Notes under the pieces: model-generated
What the model was told of the DNA's origin: nothing
The model's input: the letters and a program-made list of their open reading frames with translations, nothing else
Database searches by the model: none
In this document: positions 32,431 to 44,230 of the stretch, in pieces
How the letters are laid out: the number at the start of each line of letters is the position of its first letter
How positions within the stretch are numbered: the first letter of the stretch is position 1
Assembly: GCF_963855985.1 (NCBI RefSeq)
Contig: NC_087105.1
Span: 4,590,501 to 4,654,500, forward strand
Direction: 5' to 3'
DNA: 64,000 bases
From: Ostrinia nubilalis
Lineage: Eukaryota > Arthropoda > Insecta > Lepidoptera > Crambidae
Translations under genes and position numbers: made by a program

Positions 32431-33535
32431 CTACCTCATTCATGATTTTGTAGCGCTACTTACGAGTATGTCCAAATATTTTAGACAAACTCATACTCGT
32501 ATTTCTATTATCAAATCAAACTGTATATTATATTCTGTGCTCAAGTTCCCAGTTTTCGTGGTTTTAATATGAGAATACGACAAACGTAAACTAGTAACTA
32601 GTTGTGTTCTTGCGGCTACAACACGAAATATAAAAGCTTTGAGACAATAAAATACGCTCACGGTTCCCTATATCTAGTTCAATTCTAGGAAACTATAAAT
32701 CAAATGACCTTTATTGGAATAGATGTGCTTTTTCATCAGAATCGAGATAACACCATATTAATCACTTAAATAAAATACTACGATTAATGAAATTATTAAG
32801 CAATATGTGTGATTGCGATTTTCGCGAATGTAATTAATTATTTGTCAGTAAGTATTTAGAAGTAAATTTAACAAAAAAGAACCGAATCCAAAAAATAAGT
32901 AAGTGCACTAAAAAAGATGCCACATATTTTGACTAGGGTGTTTGTAGAGCTTGACTCTACATGAGATCTGCCAAATTTTTGTGAGAGCCATACGGTTCGC
33001 TTGGCACCATTTTACATGAAACTGTTTAGGTGGTAGTTAATTCAATAAGTTAAGTCCAAAAAAGCCCCAATATTAATGGAGGTTTTAATTGGTAAAAAAT
33101 ATTAAAATAGTAGGTAGCAACTGAATAAAGTTTTCATGACATAATAACGTTATTATGAGAGGCACGCCTTCCCAAGTAGTTGATGGCGCGCACCGAGTCG
33201 GGTGACGTGCAATTTGCATCCAATTGCACCAACTAAGTGAGTGTCCTTGTCAATCAAAAGTAGGAAGCAAATTTAATTTTGAAGTATATTTATTATTATT
33301 GAATTGTTAATAATACAGACTTATTAATGTCAGTTTTATTTTATCCTTTCACTCGAAACTTTTTTGGTTTGAACTAAGCCGACTGTTTGTCGTTATTCAT
33401 AATATATAGGTATTTTTTGCTCTCTTCAATGTTTTCAATAGACCTTTACTGCAGTAATTTACAGCGCTGAATAATTAATTCCTATTGTGGCTTTCAAACA
33501 ATTTAATACACAGTGAAACAAATACCTAAAGTCTA
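32431..33535. other. Mostly unrecognised; one CpG-rich patch
   Basis: 33165-33240 stands out in composition (GATGGCGCGCACCGAGTCGG, GTGACGTGC, a perfect octamer ATTTGCAT). The remainder is AT-rich with no recognised element. Confidence 0.4.
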
Positions 33536-33755
33536 TCTAATATCTAAATCTAAATATTTATAACTCAAAGGTGACTGACTGACTGACATAGTGATTTATC
33601 AACGCACAGCCCACACCACTGGACGGATCGGGCTGAATTTAGGCATGCAGGTAGATGTTATGACGTAGGCATCCGCTAAGAAAGGATTTTACGAAACTCC
33701 ACCCCTAAGGGGGTAAAACGGGATCCACGAGTACGAAGTCGCGGGCGGCCGCTAG
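33536..33755 (+). mobile_element. Helitron-like element, second subfamily
   Basis: Ends CACCCCTAAGGGGGTAAAAC, GGGATCCACGAGTACGAAGT, CGCGGGCGGCCGCTAG before T. It shares CACTGGACGGATCGGGCTGA, AGGCATGCAGGTAGATGTTA with the minus-strand copy at 39751-39948. Confidence 0.75.
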
Positions 33756-35083
33756 TCATATTCCAGTCAGACTCCTAGCACTTAAGTACTTTCTCAGATT
33801 TCGTGATGAGTGAGTAAGTCAGTGAACTTTACGATCTAGATAAGTTGCTAAGCACATATTCAACCACGGTGTCAAATTAACTTGATGTGTAATCAATACT
33901 TATCTACATATAACTATGATTTGAAACTTCTTACAAAATTAATTCAACTTTTATTTTACTTCGCTGAATGTTGTCCAGCATTCAAACCATGTGACCTTAA
34001 ATCTCTCTACAAACTTCATCGATCCGCAAACACAATGTTTGCGAGTCTAGCTTTTATGAGAGAATTTTAAGTATTTGCGAAGAATTCTAATATGTTTGAT
34101 GGACGTGGTTTTATAGTGAACCGCTTTCTTCAAATAAAACGACGAGAAAACAAAATGATGAACGTAAACGTTAGATATTTAAGTTGTGATTTCAGGGAAT
34201 CGCTTATGTTATAGTTTAGTTTAGCTTGAATAAACATAACGTCTTACAATACAGTAACTACTAAATAAATATTATTCTTTCTGAAAACACCAATAAGGAA
34301 ACTATTTCCAAATATTATATTTATTTATTTATTTGGTTCACCAATACATTGTTACACTAATACATTTTAGTTTATCAAATACAATTATTAGGACTAAGTG
34401 TACAACTATAAGTAGGTAAACACCACATGCATAAGTGAGTTGTTAAAGAGTGTAGGTATCTAAGTAAATTTTAATGCAACAATTAATAGTGAATTTTTTT
34501 TTATGATATGGAAAAAATAGGGATTAAATTAAGCAATATTCGTATAACAAAACAAAATTGAAATTTGAATTACAAATTCGAACGGATCGGTTTTTTGCGA
34601 CACACAGCAAAGGGCATTTTCGTGTGAACGTTAATATTAAAACACGTATACTACTAAACGGATTGCAAAAACAGTTCCTGCAAAAAACCGTGTCTCCGTG
34701 GGAACAAGCCCTTAGCTGAGCCGTCATCAGTATTAATTTTGTGAAAACATTAATCTCAGAAGTGAAACTACAAACGTTTGTGGTATCTTTACGCTCAATA
34801 ACGCGTTTACGTTCTTAGAGTTAAACAGACACATTTCAAGTTGGTACTAGAATCCTAGCCCGAGTACTACGTTAATTGTCTATTCCTTTCATTGTATCAG
34901 TTACCTTAGAGGCTTGGAACAATAGATCTATCCTACAAAAGGGTCGGTCTGGAGATTAACAGAACCTGGAGTATTAGATATACCTATTGTGTTGAATAGT
35001 GCTCTAATCACCACCATCATCTCCCTTGGTGACTATTCCAGAATGAATCTACATTCAGTATAAGCATCATGTAAATGAATGAA
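33756..35083. other. Unrecognised stretch
   Basis: AT-rich. Frames at 33882-34070 (+) and 34524-34727 (-) carry no domain pattern. Confidence 0.4.
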
Positions 35084-35252
35084 TCTATTACTAATATTAT
35101 AAGAGGTAAAGTTTGTGTGTTTGTATATTTGTTAAATTGTAAGGGGTAATATCGGGATCTACTGAACCGATTTCAAAAATTCTTTCACCAATAGAAAGCC
35201 ACATTATTGCTGAGTGAATTCCACGCGGGCGTAGCCGCGGGCGGAAAGCTAG
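35084..35252 (+). mobile_element. Helitron-like element (Lep1-type), short
   Basis: TCTATTACTAATATTATAAG at the start; CACGCGGGCGTAGCCGCGGG and CGGAAAGCTAG at the end before T. Internally diverged from 20421-20669. Confidence 0.72.
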
Positions 35253-35796
35253 TAGTTTCTAAGCGTGTAAGACCGTCTGAAATACCAAATAAATTCATAA
35301 TTGAAATAACAGGAAATATATAGGTGTAATTTCATCGACACGGTACTAATTGAAGTAATTAACCTGTCAAAACAAATTTCGATAGAGATAGTGACAGGAC
35401 ACAAAATACAGAGTAATTTAGTGCTTAGGTAAGTACTAATTTAATTACACGTAATAACGAGGTGTCAAAATACAATTTCCTAACACATAAAGCATTAGGG
35501 CAGACATTTGACTTTTTATAAGATTTCAGGACAACAAAAAGGTTTTTACATGGTCTGCCTTAATTTGTAGACTAAACGAGAATTAAATCAATTAGTCAAT
35601 GACCAAATCTACGAAATCAGCCATTTAGGTGAATCCAGTTTGAACTTTTCCAACAATCTAAACCTAAAATTGGGTTTCCCTAATCGACGAAAAGTTCACA
35701 ATCTAAAATTGAGTTTTCGTAATCGTTAGTGACAAGTCGATTTACTTCAAATTTCGTTATTTTACAATGAATTTTATTGTAAAGAACTACACCAAC
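35253..35796. other. Unrecognised stretch
   Basis: Nothing recognised. Confidence 0.4.
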
Positions 35797-35880
35797 CGGC
35801 CATTGTGGAAATCATTGGGGGAGGCCTATGTTTAGCAGTGGACGTCCTAGGCCTGAAATGATGATGATGATGATGATGAC
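35797..35880 (+). mobile_element. (GAT)n-tailed RTE-like LINE 3' end
   Basis: CCGGCCATTGTGGAAATCAT, TGGGGGAGGCCTATGTTTAG, CAGTGGACGTCCTAGGCCTG, then AAATGATGATGATGATGATG. Severely 5'-truncated. Confidence 0.8.
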
Positions 35881-36373
35881 AATGACTTACAAGCAAGCTA
35901 AACACTGGATTCTTATGTAGGTGTAAAAACTACAATTTTGCAACAAAAAATACCGATGCAACACGAATTGTTACAATTGGAATAAGGTTATACTTAGTTA
36001 TTAATAATTTTTCAAGTTATTTATAATTTTCAAAAAAAAAAGGTTATACTTATTGTCAATTTTTGCCCACTTTGGGTATCACGAACTATTTGACACTGAC
36101 AGCTGTACATTGAAATATAATGCTCGCTCGCGAATTCTGCTCAAGTTCGCAATCATTTATAACAAAGCCAAGTTCGTCTCGCCAAGTGTAGTCAAACACC
36201 GTAACAATGACTAACTTAGTTGCATACTAATATACGGATGCAAATTGACGAGTACCACGCAGAAATTGCTTTCGAACTATGTCGCAATCTATCGTGAAAA
36301 TCTATCATATAATAAATACTTTAATAATTCATGTTTAATATAAGTACTTAATGCATGATTAATCGTGATGCGT

Positions 36374-36495
36374 CTTAGGCTGAGTTGCACCACCTAACTT
36401 TGACCGTAACTTTAACGATAACCGGTGTTTTTTGTATGGAGTTCGACAGATTTTTGAAGTTTGTCAAAGTTAAAGTAAGACAAGACCCAGCCTTA
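36374..36495 (-). mobile_element. MITE family B, copy 6
   Basis: TTAGGCTGAGTTGCACCACC to AAGACAAGACCCAGCCTTAA; the last terminus has lost the GATGGTGCA core. It is followed after ~20 bp by a half copy of family D. Confidence 0.85.
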
Positions 36496-36514
36496 ATTTC
36501 ATTACCATTCCTAT

Positions 36515-36590
36515 GCTTCAACCACACCAACGCGTGCAGATCGCCATCGCAGCGGCGCGATCGAAGGCCAATGACAGGTCGCAGGTCGCG
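36515..36590. mobile_element. MITE family D, half copy
   Basis: GCTTCAACCACACCAACGCG, GCAGATCGCCATCGC.GCGGC, GCGATCGAAGGCCAATGACA match the left half of 6872-7022; the mirrored half is absent. Confidence 0.75.
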
Positions 36591-36628
36591 CGACAACTAG
36601 ATGTTTAAGTATTTTAATGATAGACTTT

Positions 36629-38016
36629 ATAGTCCAGTCAATAAAGCATTATAGATGGAAAACTGTAGAACACAATTTCTGACTTCAGGACTTTATTTAG
36701 ACTAGTTAGGAGGTGAACATAGCAAAAGTCCCCGCCCTTAGCCCTTGAGCCGGCGGGGAGAGGGGGGTTTAAAGGTACCACTTTTCGGTTTTTCGCTTAA
36801 TCCTCGGAAACTATGCGTCCTAGTGACATGACTACTATGAACCAAAAAAAGCTTATTCAATTTACTGCAGGTGAGACCGTCAAGTTTTTCTATAAATTGT
36901 ATAGTTTTCTCGGCATCTGCTCTAGAAGGTCTGTAATATTGGAAATTTTATTTTTGTCTTACATGTTTCCATCAGGAGAAAATCGACTAAATCAACATTG
37001 AGCAATCATTCTAGACATGCGGGAGCATATTAAGCCTAGTTCCAGCGAGGGGACTACACCGTGCGTATATTTAGACGAATCACTTTGAGCCACTTTTGAC
37101 TCCTCATCACTCAAAAACTACTGTGCATTAACACTTCAAATTTGGCTCATGTGTTGAGACTTGCAAGATATACATCAGTTTCAAATTTCATAAATATGCC
37201 TCAAACGGTTCTTTAGATATTGACGTCCAAAAATCTACATGTCTGACCTATAGACCAAATTCTAACCACTTCCAGATGACCTCGAAGGTTCAAATTTGGC
37301 ATCCAGAAAGGTAGTTATGTTAATACAAAGGAACAAATAAAAAACCAGTAAATTTTAACATTTCACATGTGATAGATAGATTTTAGTGCTCTAAATATCG
37401 ATTTTTGAACGTCAATACCTAAATAACCGTTTGAGGTATATTTATGAAATTTGAAGCTGATGTATATCTTGCAAGTCTCAATACATGAGCCAAATTTGAA
37501 GTGTTAATGCACAGTAGTTTTTGAATGATGAGGAGTCAAAAGTGGCTCTAATTGGTTCGTCTAAATATACGCACATTGTAGTCCCCTCCATGGAACTAGG
37601 CTTAACATGCTCCCGCATGTCTATAGTGTTTGCTCAATGTTGATTAAGTCGATTTTCTCCTGAAAGGAACATGTAAGACAACAATAAAATTTCCAATTTT
37701 ACAGACCTTCTAGAGCAGATGCCGCAAAAACTATACAAGATATAGAAAAACTTGACGGTCTCACCTGTAGCAAATTGAATAAGCTTTTTTTGGTTCATAG
37801 TAGTCATGTCACTAGGACGCATAGTTTCCGAGGATTAAGCGAAAAACCGAAAAGTGGTACCTTTAAACCCCCCTCTCCCCGCCGGCTCAAGGGCTAAGGG
37901 CGGGGACTTTTGCTATGTTCACCACCTAACTAGGCTAAATAAAGTCCCGAGGTCAGAAATTGTGTTCCACGGATTTCTCTCTACACCGTCGTTAAGGCAT
38001 TCATTGACTGGACTAT
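36629..38016. mobile_element. Foldback element, 1.39 kb
   Basis: Arms of about 605-620 bp: left 36629-37232 and right 37395-38016 are reverse complements with few differences, with outer ends ATAGTCCAGTCA / TGACTGGACTAT and inner ends near TATTGACGT.CAAAAAT. The centre is ~160 bp. The same 62-residue open frame (MRPSDMTTMNQKKLIQF) is therefore found at 36813-37001 (+) and 37634-37822 (-), differing at a few residues; it is more likely a by-product than a gene. The outermost ~40 bp differ between arms. Confidence 0.85.
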
Positions 38017-38510
38017 TAGGTGTAGATTCTCATTACCACAAAAACTGCTGCCACATACCAATATTATTTATTAAACCTTTTCCTCCACCTTTACACACTC
38101 CTTGTGAGCTCCAAAAAAGGAAAATCAACACCAATTATTTTAATTCAACCTGCAGAGCCAATCGGTGAACTTAAATAAACTACTCAACATTAATAAAGCA
38201 CTGACATTTGAGTAAATACGTTCGGGAAAGTCAAAGAGGTAAAAAGCGGGAAAACCAATTTGGCTTTGCATACGAAGGCGCGATGGGTTAAATAACGTTC
38301 GATGGAAATTTTATAATTTGATGGCCCTCGTGAAGGCATGGGGCCTGAAAATAATCAAATTCCTTGGTTAGACTTATTGAATCTGCGAAACTTTACCATT
38401 AAAAAATTAAATTAATTGTTTTACTGATTTATGTTAGTCTTTGCTTAGCAACAAATTGTGGTCATCTTTCAGAAAATAATTTATTGTTAAGAAAAAAGTT
38501 AGGTTAGGCT
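38017..38510. other. Unrecognised stretch
   Basis: Nothing recognised. Confidence 0.4.
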
Positions 38511-38513
38511 CGG

Positions 38514-38670
38514 CTAGCGGCCCTCCGCGACTTAGGGGTGGAGTTTCGTAAAGTCCGTTCTTAGCGGATGTCTACACCCTATTTGGAACCTACCTGCCAA
38601 ATTTAAAGTTTGTAGGTGTTATAATTTCTGAGATTTCGTGATTAACAAATGAGTGGTAAGTATTTCGCTT
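38514..38670 (-). mobile_element. Helitron-like element, decayed
   Basis: Read on the minus strand it ends CCACCCCTAAGTCGCGGAGG, GCCGCTAG. The mid-part (ACCTACCTGCCAAATTTAAA) and CTGAGATTTCGTGAT match other members. The GGGGGTAAAACGGGATCC segment is deleted. Confidence 0.65.
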
Positions 38671-38980
38671 TTATTTTAGATCATTTTAATTATATAAGCT
38701 GCGGGATTGTGTACATATACTATCTATCTATCTATCAGTCACAGCACTTTCCCCAGCCTCGTTCATTTCCCCGTTTCCACCGCTCACGAGGCTCTTGATT
38801 AATTCGCTTTGTTCTGCTTTTATGGGGATTGTTTAGATTTGTTTGATCGCATATTAATGACACAACAAATTTCACCCGCGAAGTTTTTGGGAAACACGCT
38901 TCCCAGAGTTTTATTACAATCGTTGGAATTGAATTGCTCTGTTTTTTGTAGGGTTTGTGATGGGTGTGTGGTTAGAGTAG

Positions 38981-39105
38981 TAAGGCTGAGTAGCACCTCC
39001 TAACTTTAACCTTGACTATAAAGATAACCGGTGTTTTTTGTATAGAGTTTGACAGATTTTTAACGTTCGTCAAAGCTAAAGTAAGATGGTGCAACCCAGC
39101 CTTAG
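38981..39105 (-). mobile_element. MITE family B, copy 7
   Basis: TAAGGCTGAGTAGCACCTCC to AAGATGGTGCAACCCAGCCT, complete. Confidence 0.9.
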
Positions 39106-39161
39106 TGTGTAAGTAGGCAAAGATTTAGGACTGTATGGTGTAATAACAATCTTGGAATATT

Positions 39162-39262
39162 CTAGTCTTTCGTTCGTTCGTTTCAGCCAAATGTCGTCCA
39201 CTGCTGGACAAAGGGCTCCCCCAAGGATTTCCATTCACCAGATCGTCGGTCCACCTAGGGGA
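39162..39262 (-). mobile_element. RTE-type LINE 3' end, minus strand
   Basis: TCGTTCGTTCGTTTCAGCC, TGTCGTCCACTGCTGGACAA, CCCAAGGATTTCC and CACCAGATCGTCGGTCCACC are the reverse of the 19916-20252 end, with an internal deletion of about 50 bp between the last two blocks. Confidence 0.85.
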
Positions 39263-39750
39263 TGCACACTCTGTCTTTATTGTGAAATACTAACTTTGAA
39301 TGTCCAGATTTCTGTGTCAAAGGCACTATATTGACCTCGAATACTCTGTGTGTGATCAAATATGATTAATTTCTCTACAAAGACGAAGTCCCGAATAGAG
39401 ACTAAGCAATCAAAAGCAAAGTACTAAATTCATGGGAACGTACATCAATACCTTAACGCCCACGAATCAACCCTGTTTTCACCGCGTTGTCACCACACAG
39501 AAAGTTAAATTTAGTGCGCCAGACAAACTCAAACTGTGATTAATTTAGTGCATACCCTGCGCTAGTCGCTCAGCTGAACTTAAATGCGGTTTACTTGCAG
39601 AACTTTCATACAGGATTACGTTTTAAGCCCTCATACGGTGGAACCTGGATCCCACGCCTTGTTAGTAAAGGATCCAGTTTGCAGTAACGTAGTAATTCAT
39701 CATCATCATATTGGATTATAAGTATTTACATGTCCGGCGTTTATGAAACA
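39263..39750. other. Unrecognised stretch
   Basis: Nothing recognised. Confidence 0.4.
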
Positions 39751-39948
39751 CTAGCAGCCGCCTGCGACTTCGTACGCATGGATCCCGTTTTACCCCCTTA
39801 GAGGTGGAGTTTCGTAAAATTCTTTCTTAGCGGATGCCAACGTCATAACATCTACCTGCATGCCAAATTTCAGCCCGATCCGTCCAGTGGTTTGGGTTGT
39901 GCATTGATAGATCACTATGTCAGTCAGTATATTTAGATAATAGTGTAA
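39751..39948 (-). mobile_element. Helitron-like element, second subfamily, minus strand
   Basis: Starts CTAGCAGCCGCCTGCGACTT, then GGATCCCGTTTTACCCCCTT and GCATGCCAAATTTCAGCCCG, the mirror of 33536-33755, ending near TCAGTCAGTATATTTAGAT. Confidence 0.75.
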
Positions 39949-39989
39949 ATACAGTCAGTATATTTAGTAATGAAAGACCGCAAAATAAG

Positions 39990-40085
39990 AATACTTAGAA
40001 TAAGAATAAGAATACTTTATTCAGCATAGAAAAATAAAATAAAAATACAGTACATATAACATTAAACATTAAACTACAAGCTATG
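39990..40085 (-). repeat. Probable retroposon tail, (AATAAG)-rich
   Basis: AGAATAAGAATAAGAATACT followed by TTATTCAGCATAGAAAAATA resembles LINE 3' tails of Lepidoptera read from the opposite strand. Body not identified. Confidence 0.35.
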
Positions 40086-40198
40086 CTGAAGAGGCGTCCG
40101 CTCAGCTATTTTCGCGACATAACAAGCGCCATGTCGAGAAGCTGGTTTTCAGCGGTAAATAGGTACCAGTGGTCGTAACGCGCTCTCTGCCGTCATGG

Positions 40199-40365
40199 TT
40201 TACGCTCGTATTCACAAACGATGCTTGCTTATGTGAAGCAGCAAATCGAACGCATAGCGTTGAATAGAGCTCTGTGATTGGTTCGTGTGTCACCCTATGC
40301 GTCCATGCGCACTGTGAGACCTCATAGTAATGTTTGTAAATACGGGCGTTAGACTGAGCAGACGC
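40199..40365. mobile_element. MITE family G, complete copy
   Basis: Ends ACGCTCGTATTCACAAACGA and GTTTGTAAATACGGGCGTTA (imperfect inverted). It contains GCTTCAC/GTGAAGCAGCAAATCGAA, AGAGCTCTGTGATTGGTTCG and CACTGTGAGACCTCATAGTA. The inverted sister is at 54868-55016. Confidence 0.8.
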
Positions 40366-41930
40366 CATTTAAATGCTCATACTCATACTGTTTAGTGTTA
40401 TTATAGTTGTTATTGTTTTTTGTACTTACATCGAATAAATACTTTTTCTTTCATCCTAAAATGAGGACAATTAAAATTTTAACTAGATACTAACGTAATT
40501 AAATTAAAGTTCTTCGATCTAAAGCACAAGCTCTATCTTAAGGTTGCTATGTCCACACACAGACTCTCAGAAAGGAAACTTGAGTAAAAGTGCACGTAAC
40601 TTTCATGGCTGACTTTCAAGAGAAAGTACTCAAGAGGCAATACTTAGCCTGTTCTGGAAGAAATTGTTGTAAGTATAATGTAAGTTTTAATGTTCTATTA
40701 AAAACGTAAACGTCGAAAAAGATTAGACTGGATATGGCAACGTGTATAAATATCATAATTATAATCATATTCAGAGCTTTTTTGATTAACATAAGCTTTA
40801 TTAAAAGATTACTTAAATAAAATAAATAATATTATTATAATACTAAACTACTCGTACTTAAATAACTAAACTAAACCTAAAATAACCTCGGACAGACAGA
40901 CAGACATATCGAAACTATAAGAGTTCGTTGTCAGGACTACGGAACCCTAAAAAGTATCAGGGCTTAGGATTATGATTACGTAACGATGTCCAAAACTCTC
41001 TAAGATACTTCTAATTTTAATCATTCTATCAATAGACTTGATAAAGTCATAAGTTTACTTGAAGTTTCGAGCCTGGTTTACTTATTTCACGGACTTCATA
41101 TTAAGTTCATCCAATCACACGCTATATTGAGTTTTGTTTTTGTTTCAAAATATGAGCCCTCTACTTCAAATAACTTAAATCCTTCAACAACACTTTTTTT
41201 TTCAGAGAAACAAGTCTAAAAATCACATCACATAAAGATAATTGTTCTAAAAATTACTGAAAATAATAAAGCTGTAAATCACAAAGAAATAACTGAAAAT
41301 AATACGATTACCTACAGAGCTATGCGGTTTCCATACCGCATACCGTAAGTCAGGTATTTCCGTTACATCCAACGCTAACAACCAATTTGAAGTGTCACAT
41401 TCTCATCGTAGTTGCCGCCATTTGAGATGCTCCAGCTCACTGATTGCTATTAAGGCTAAGTGTGAAAATGTATATGTACCTCTATGTATTAAGGAACACT
41501 TTGGCAACCACGTAATACAGTTAATGAAAAACGCATTGAGTATTAAAATCTGTATGTATCAGTTAGTTACGTCGTAGTCATCTTAAAAATTTAATTATTT
41601 ATATCAATCATCGGCATCTGGAACTCTGGACCAATTTTGTAAAGAAGAATAATTAACAACTTCATCATAGGTGTGAGGATTCACGCCATATACCAGTCCT
41701 CAATCAACAAACCTAGAACAACTCCAATAAACGCTTATGGCCCTTCTGGTCATTTCATTTCCCAACAATTAAAAAAGCCTGCCCGCTGAAAACGTTATAT
41801 TTTTGCCAACAGAAATAAAAGATAATTTGCCGTCCGAATTATTTACAATTCTGTATCCTATTACACGCGCAACCACCCAGCTTTTTCAGAATTACATAAA
41901 TTAGCATTCCATCTTTAATTTAATCCGCTC
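40366..41930. other. Mostly unrecognised; short CAGACAGACAGA remnant
   Basis: 40890-40952 (CGGACAGACAGACAGACAT...GGACTACGGAACCCTA) looks like the end of a common lepidopteran repeat. The rest, including the 41392-41577 frame, is unrecognised. Confidence 0.4.
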
Positions 41931-42001
41931 TACATCAGCACTCATGCCACAGTGTAAATGTAAGCAGTAAGATAAGACAAAGTAAAATATCACTCCTCAC
42001 C

Positions 42002-42196
42002 CTATTCAACCTTTTCGTTCGTTTCAGCCGAAAGACGTCCACTGCTGAACAAAGGCCTCCCCCAAGGATTTCCACGAAGACCGATCCTGCGCCGCTCGCA
42101 TCCAGGCAACTCCCGCGACCTTCACCAGATCGTCGGTCCACCTAGTGGGAGGCCTACCCACGCTACGTCTTCCGGCTCGTGGTCGCCACTCAAGAA
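42002..42196 (-). mobile_element. RTE-type LINE 3' end, minus strand
   Basis: TTTTCGTTCGTTTCAGCCGA, AGACGTCCACTGCTGAACAA, GATCCTGCGCCGCTCGCATC, CCACCTAGTGGGAGGCCTAC, GCTACGTCTTCCGGCTCGTG form an uninterrupted reverse of the 19916 LINE, truncated at ACTCAAGAACTA. Confidence 0.9.
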
Positions 42197-42218
42197 CTAC
42201 CTTTTATCATAGTTCTAA

Positions 42219-42380
42219 CTAGTGACCTGCCTCGGCTTCGCACGGGTGCTAAGTATGCATATTATAAACCTTCCTCTTGAATCAATCTATCCATTAAAAA
42301 AACCGCATCAAAATCCATTGCGTAGATATAAGCATACATAGGGACAGACAGCGGAAAGCGACTTTGTTTTATACTATGTA
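42219..42380 (-). mobile_element. Helitron-like element, minus strand
   Basis: CTAGTGACCTGCCTCGGCTT, CGCACGGGTGC at its 3' end; the interior (ACCTTCCTCTTGAATCAATC, GGACAGACAG) resembles a common lepidopteran Helitron subfamily. The far end is not clear. It lies 22 bp beyond the LINE end. Confidence 0.6.
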
Positions 42381-42764
42381 GTGATGATGAAATAAATGTG
42401 AATCAATAGATTTTATTTTTTTTCGCCGAGATTTAATTCGATTATGTAGGTATTTGGATGAAAAATAGTTATAGAATATTCAAGTTTTTTTTTGCTTTTT
42501 TTTAGTGTCCTTAACTGTGGCATACTTCATAGGACACAAAAAACCTGCCAGTGTCAAATGGACAATTGAGAATGTTACTAGGTATGCAAAATCACTTGAA
42601 ACCTATGTTACAGTTAAGCTTTTACATATACAAATACATTGGTTTTTATTTCATTCAAAAATACCAAGTAAGTTATGATTTTATAGGCATTCAAAGTTCG
42701 CTTAAATATCGAGTCCCGCCGACGGTCACGTGACCCCGCGTGACGTACATTCACAGTGTCCGCT

Positions 42765-42845
42765 CACTAGACAACGGATATAAGCGTACTTAAATACATT
42801 TTTTTTTGTAAATACATACTTATTATACATATTAACATCCAGACC
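42765..42845 (-). mobile_element. Retroposon 3'-tail fragment
   Basis: CTAGACAACGGATATAAGCG, TACTTAAATACATTTTTTTT, GTAAATACATA is the same block as 28527-28580. Confidence 0.5.
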
Positions 42846-42865
42846 CATCACAGAAATTAAAATTT

Positions 42866-43270
42866 AACCAAACCCAAACTTGATGCGATTATGTCATTTT
42901 ATTGCGAATTACCTTCCAGCTCCATCATCAGACCTTAATTACTGTATAGAATTGAAGTACTCATCAATACAAAACGAACGAGCCCAAACTCGATGGATTT
43001 AAGTCGTTTTATTATAGAGTTCCTATGGCCACCTTCCAGCTCAATCATCAGATCAGCTCCATGTCATCATAATATTGCATGGTCATCCAAATCACATGTG
43101 TATGCGAAATTTCAGCTTAATCGGTTGTCCGGAAGTGGGTCTTAATTCAGCTTGCAAGATTCCACCCATACAAATATGAGCCAGTAACTGTAATATGACG
43201 TCACGCGCATAAAATGGCGGGCCGGCCGCCGCCCGCACTTTTAAAATTCAATATCTTGGAAACTAATTGA
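42866..43270. repeat. Repeat with two ~105 bp units and a GC-rich end
   Basis: Two related units (CCCAAACT.GATG.GATT, TCATTTTATTG/TCGTTTTATTA, ACCTTCCAGCTC.ATCATCAG) are followed by TTTCAGCTTAATCGGTTGTC and a CRE-like TGACGTCA within TAATATGACGTCACGCGCAT, then a GC-rich CGGGCCGGCCGCCGCCCGC. Units relate to 47480-47720 and 18782-18956. Confidence 0.5.
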
Positions 43271-43729
43271 CGTATCGAAATATTTTTTTCACGTGTATTT
43301 TTTATTTTTAACAGAGAATACAGAAAGCTAAAAAACAAAATTAGTGAACATTCTTCATTGTTTTGAAAACCCGAAATGACTTGGAAGGTGAAAACTTATT
43401 TATGATTATTTTTTCAGTGCTTAAAGAATTAAACCTTCTGCACCGCATTTAGCGACTCATGTTTACAGAATCCCTCGTCCCTCATAGCAACCCTCATTCC
43501 GCCCTCAATTGTACTCGCTTGAATCCGATCCCACATTTTACGACTACCCGCAAGTTCTCGACAATTATACGGACAGGAAATTAAACAAAGGCTTGACCGC
43601 GCTTTATTGATGGAAGAATACTGACGGACTTTGATGGTGGCGGTCTTAATTGAATTTGAGGAACTGGATCTGATCGGAGATAATCAAGTTCTGTATTGAT
43701 TCCATTGATCTATATTAATTTCTCAATAT
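43271..43729. other. Unrecognised stretch
   Basis: Nothing recognised. Confidence 0.4.
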
Positions 43730-43787
43730 TTGATTTAACTTAACCTAATAAAAGAACCAAATCTTTTATTAGGTTAAGTTAAATCAA
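43730..43787. repeat. Perfect 26 bp inverted repeat, 6 nt spacer
   Basis: The arm at 43730-43755 (TTGATTTAACTTAACCTAAT...) is exactly complementary to 43762-43787 around ACCAAA. Imperfect symmetry continues outward (ATATT / GATATTG). No sibling in the window. Confidence 0.9.
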
Positions 43788-43912
43788 TATCGATCCTTCC
43801 ATCCAATCGCGAGGATCGTAACAACAAAGGTCGTAAGTAACAAAATGATCAGACACTTTTATACTTTTTTGCGTCTTTGGTTAATTTTTTTTAAGTTACT
43901 TTATGCCCGTTT

Positions 43913-44020
43913 TCACCATCAATCCCTAATTTTTAAGTGACCCCTGCGGTAACATAATAACAGGAATTTTGTTTTCATAGGGGTCACTTAAAAATAGGGA
44001 TTGATGGTGGAAACGGGCAT
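43913..44020. mobile_element. MITE family C, copy 2
   Basis: ATGCCCGTTTTCACCATCAA to TTGATGGTGGAAACGGGCAT; 108 bp, the shortest of three copies, flanked by TT/TA. Confidence 0.88.
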
Positions 44021-44027
44021 TAAATCC

Positions 44028-44230
44028 TACTAATATCCTACTAATATTATAAATGCGAAAGTTTGGATGTCTGGATGTCTGTTACTCTTTCACGCAAAAA
44101 CTACTGAATATATTTTAATGAAACTACAGTATTATTGTTTATAATTGTTATTCTAACATATAGGCAATAATTTATGACGATCTGTGACAAACTAAATTTC
44201 ACGCGGGTGAAGCCGCGGGCAAAAGTTAGT
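44028..44230 (+). mobile_element. Helitron-like element (Lep1-type)
   Basis: Starts with a doubled TCCTACTAATATCCTACTAA, then TATTATAAATGCGAAAGTTT; ends CACGCGGGTGAAGCCGCGGG, CAAAAGTTAG, so the terminal CTAG has become TTAG. Lies 8 bp after MITE family C copy 2. Confidence 0.72.

Noticed and set aside
36813..37001. Two related genes at 36813-37001 and 37634-37822
   Set aside because: They are the same sequence on the two arms of a foldback element; no known domain.
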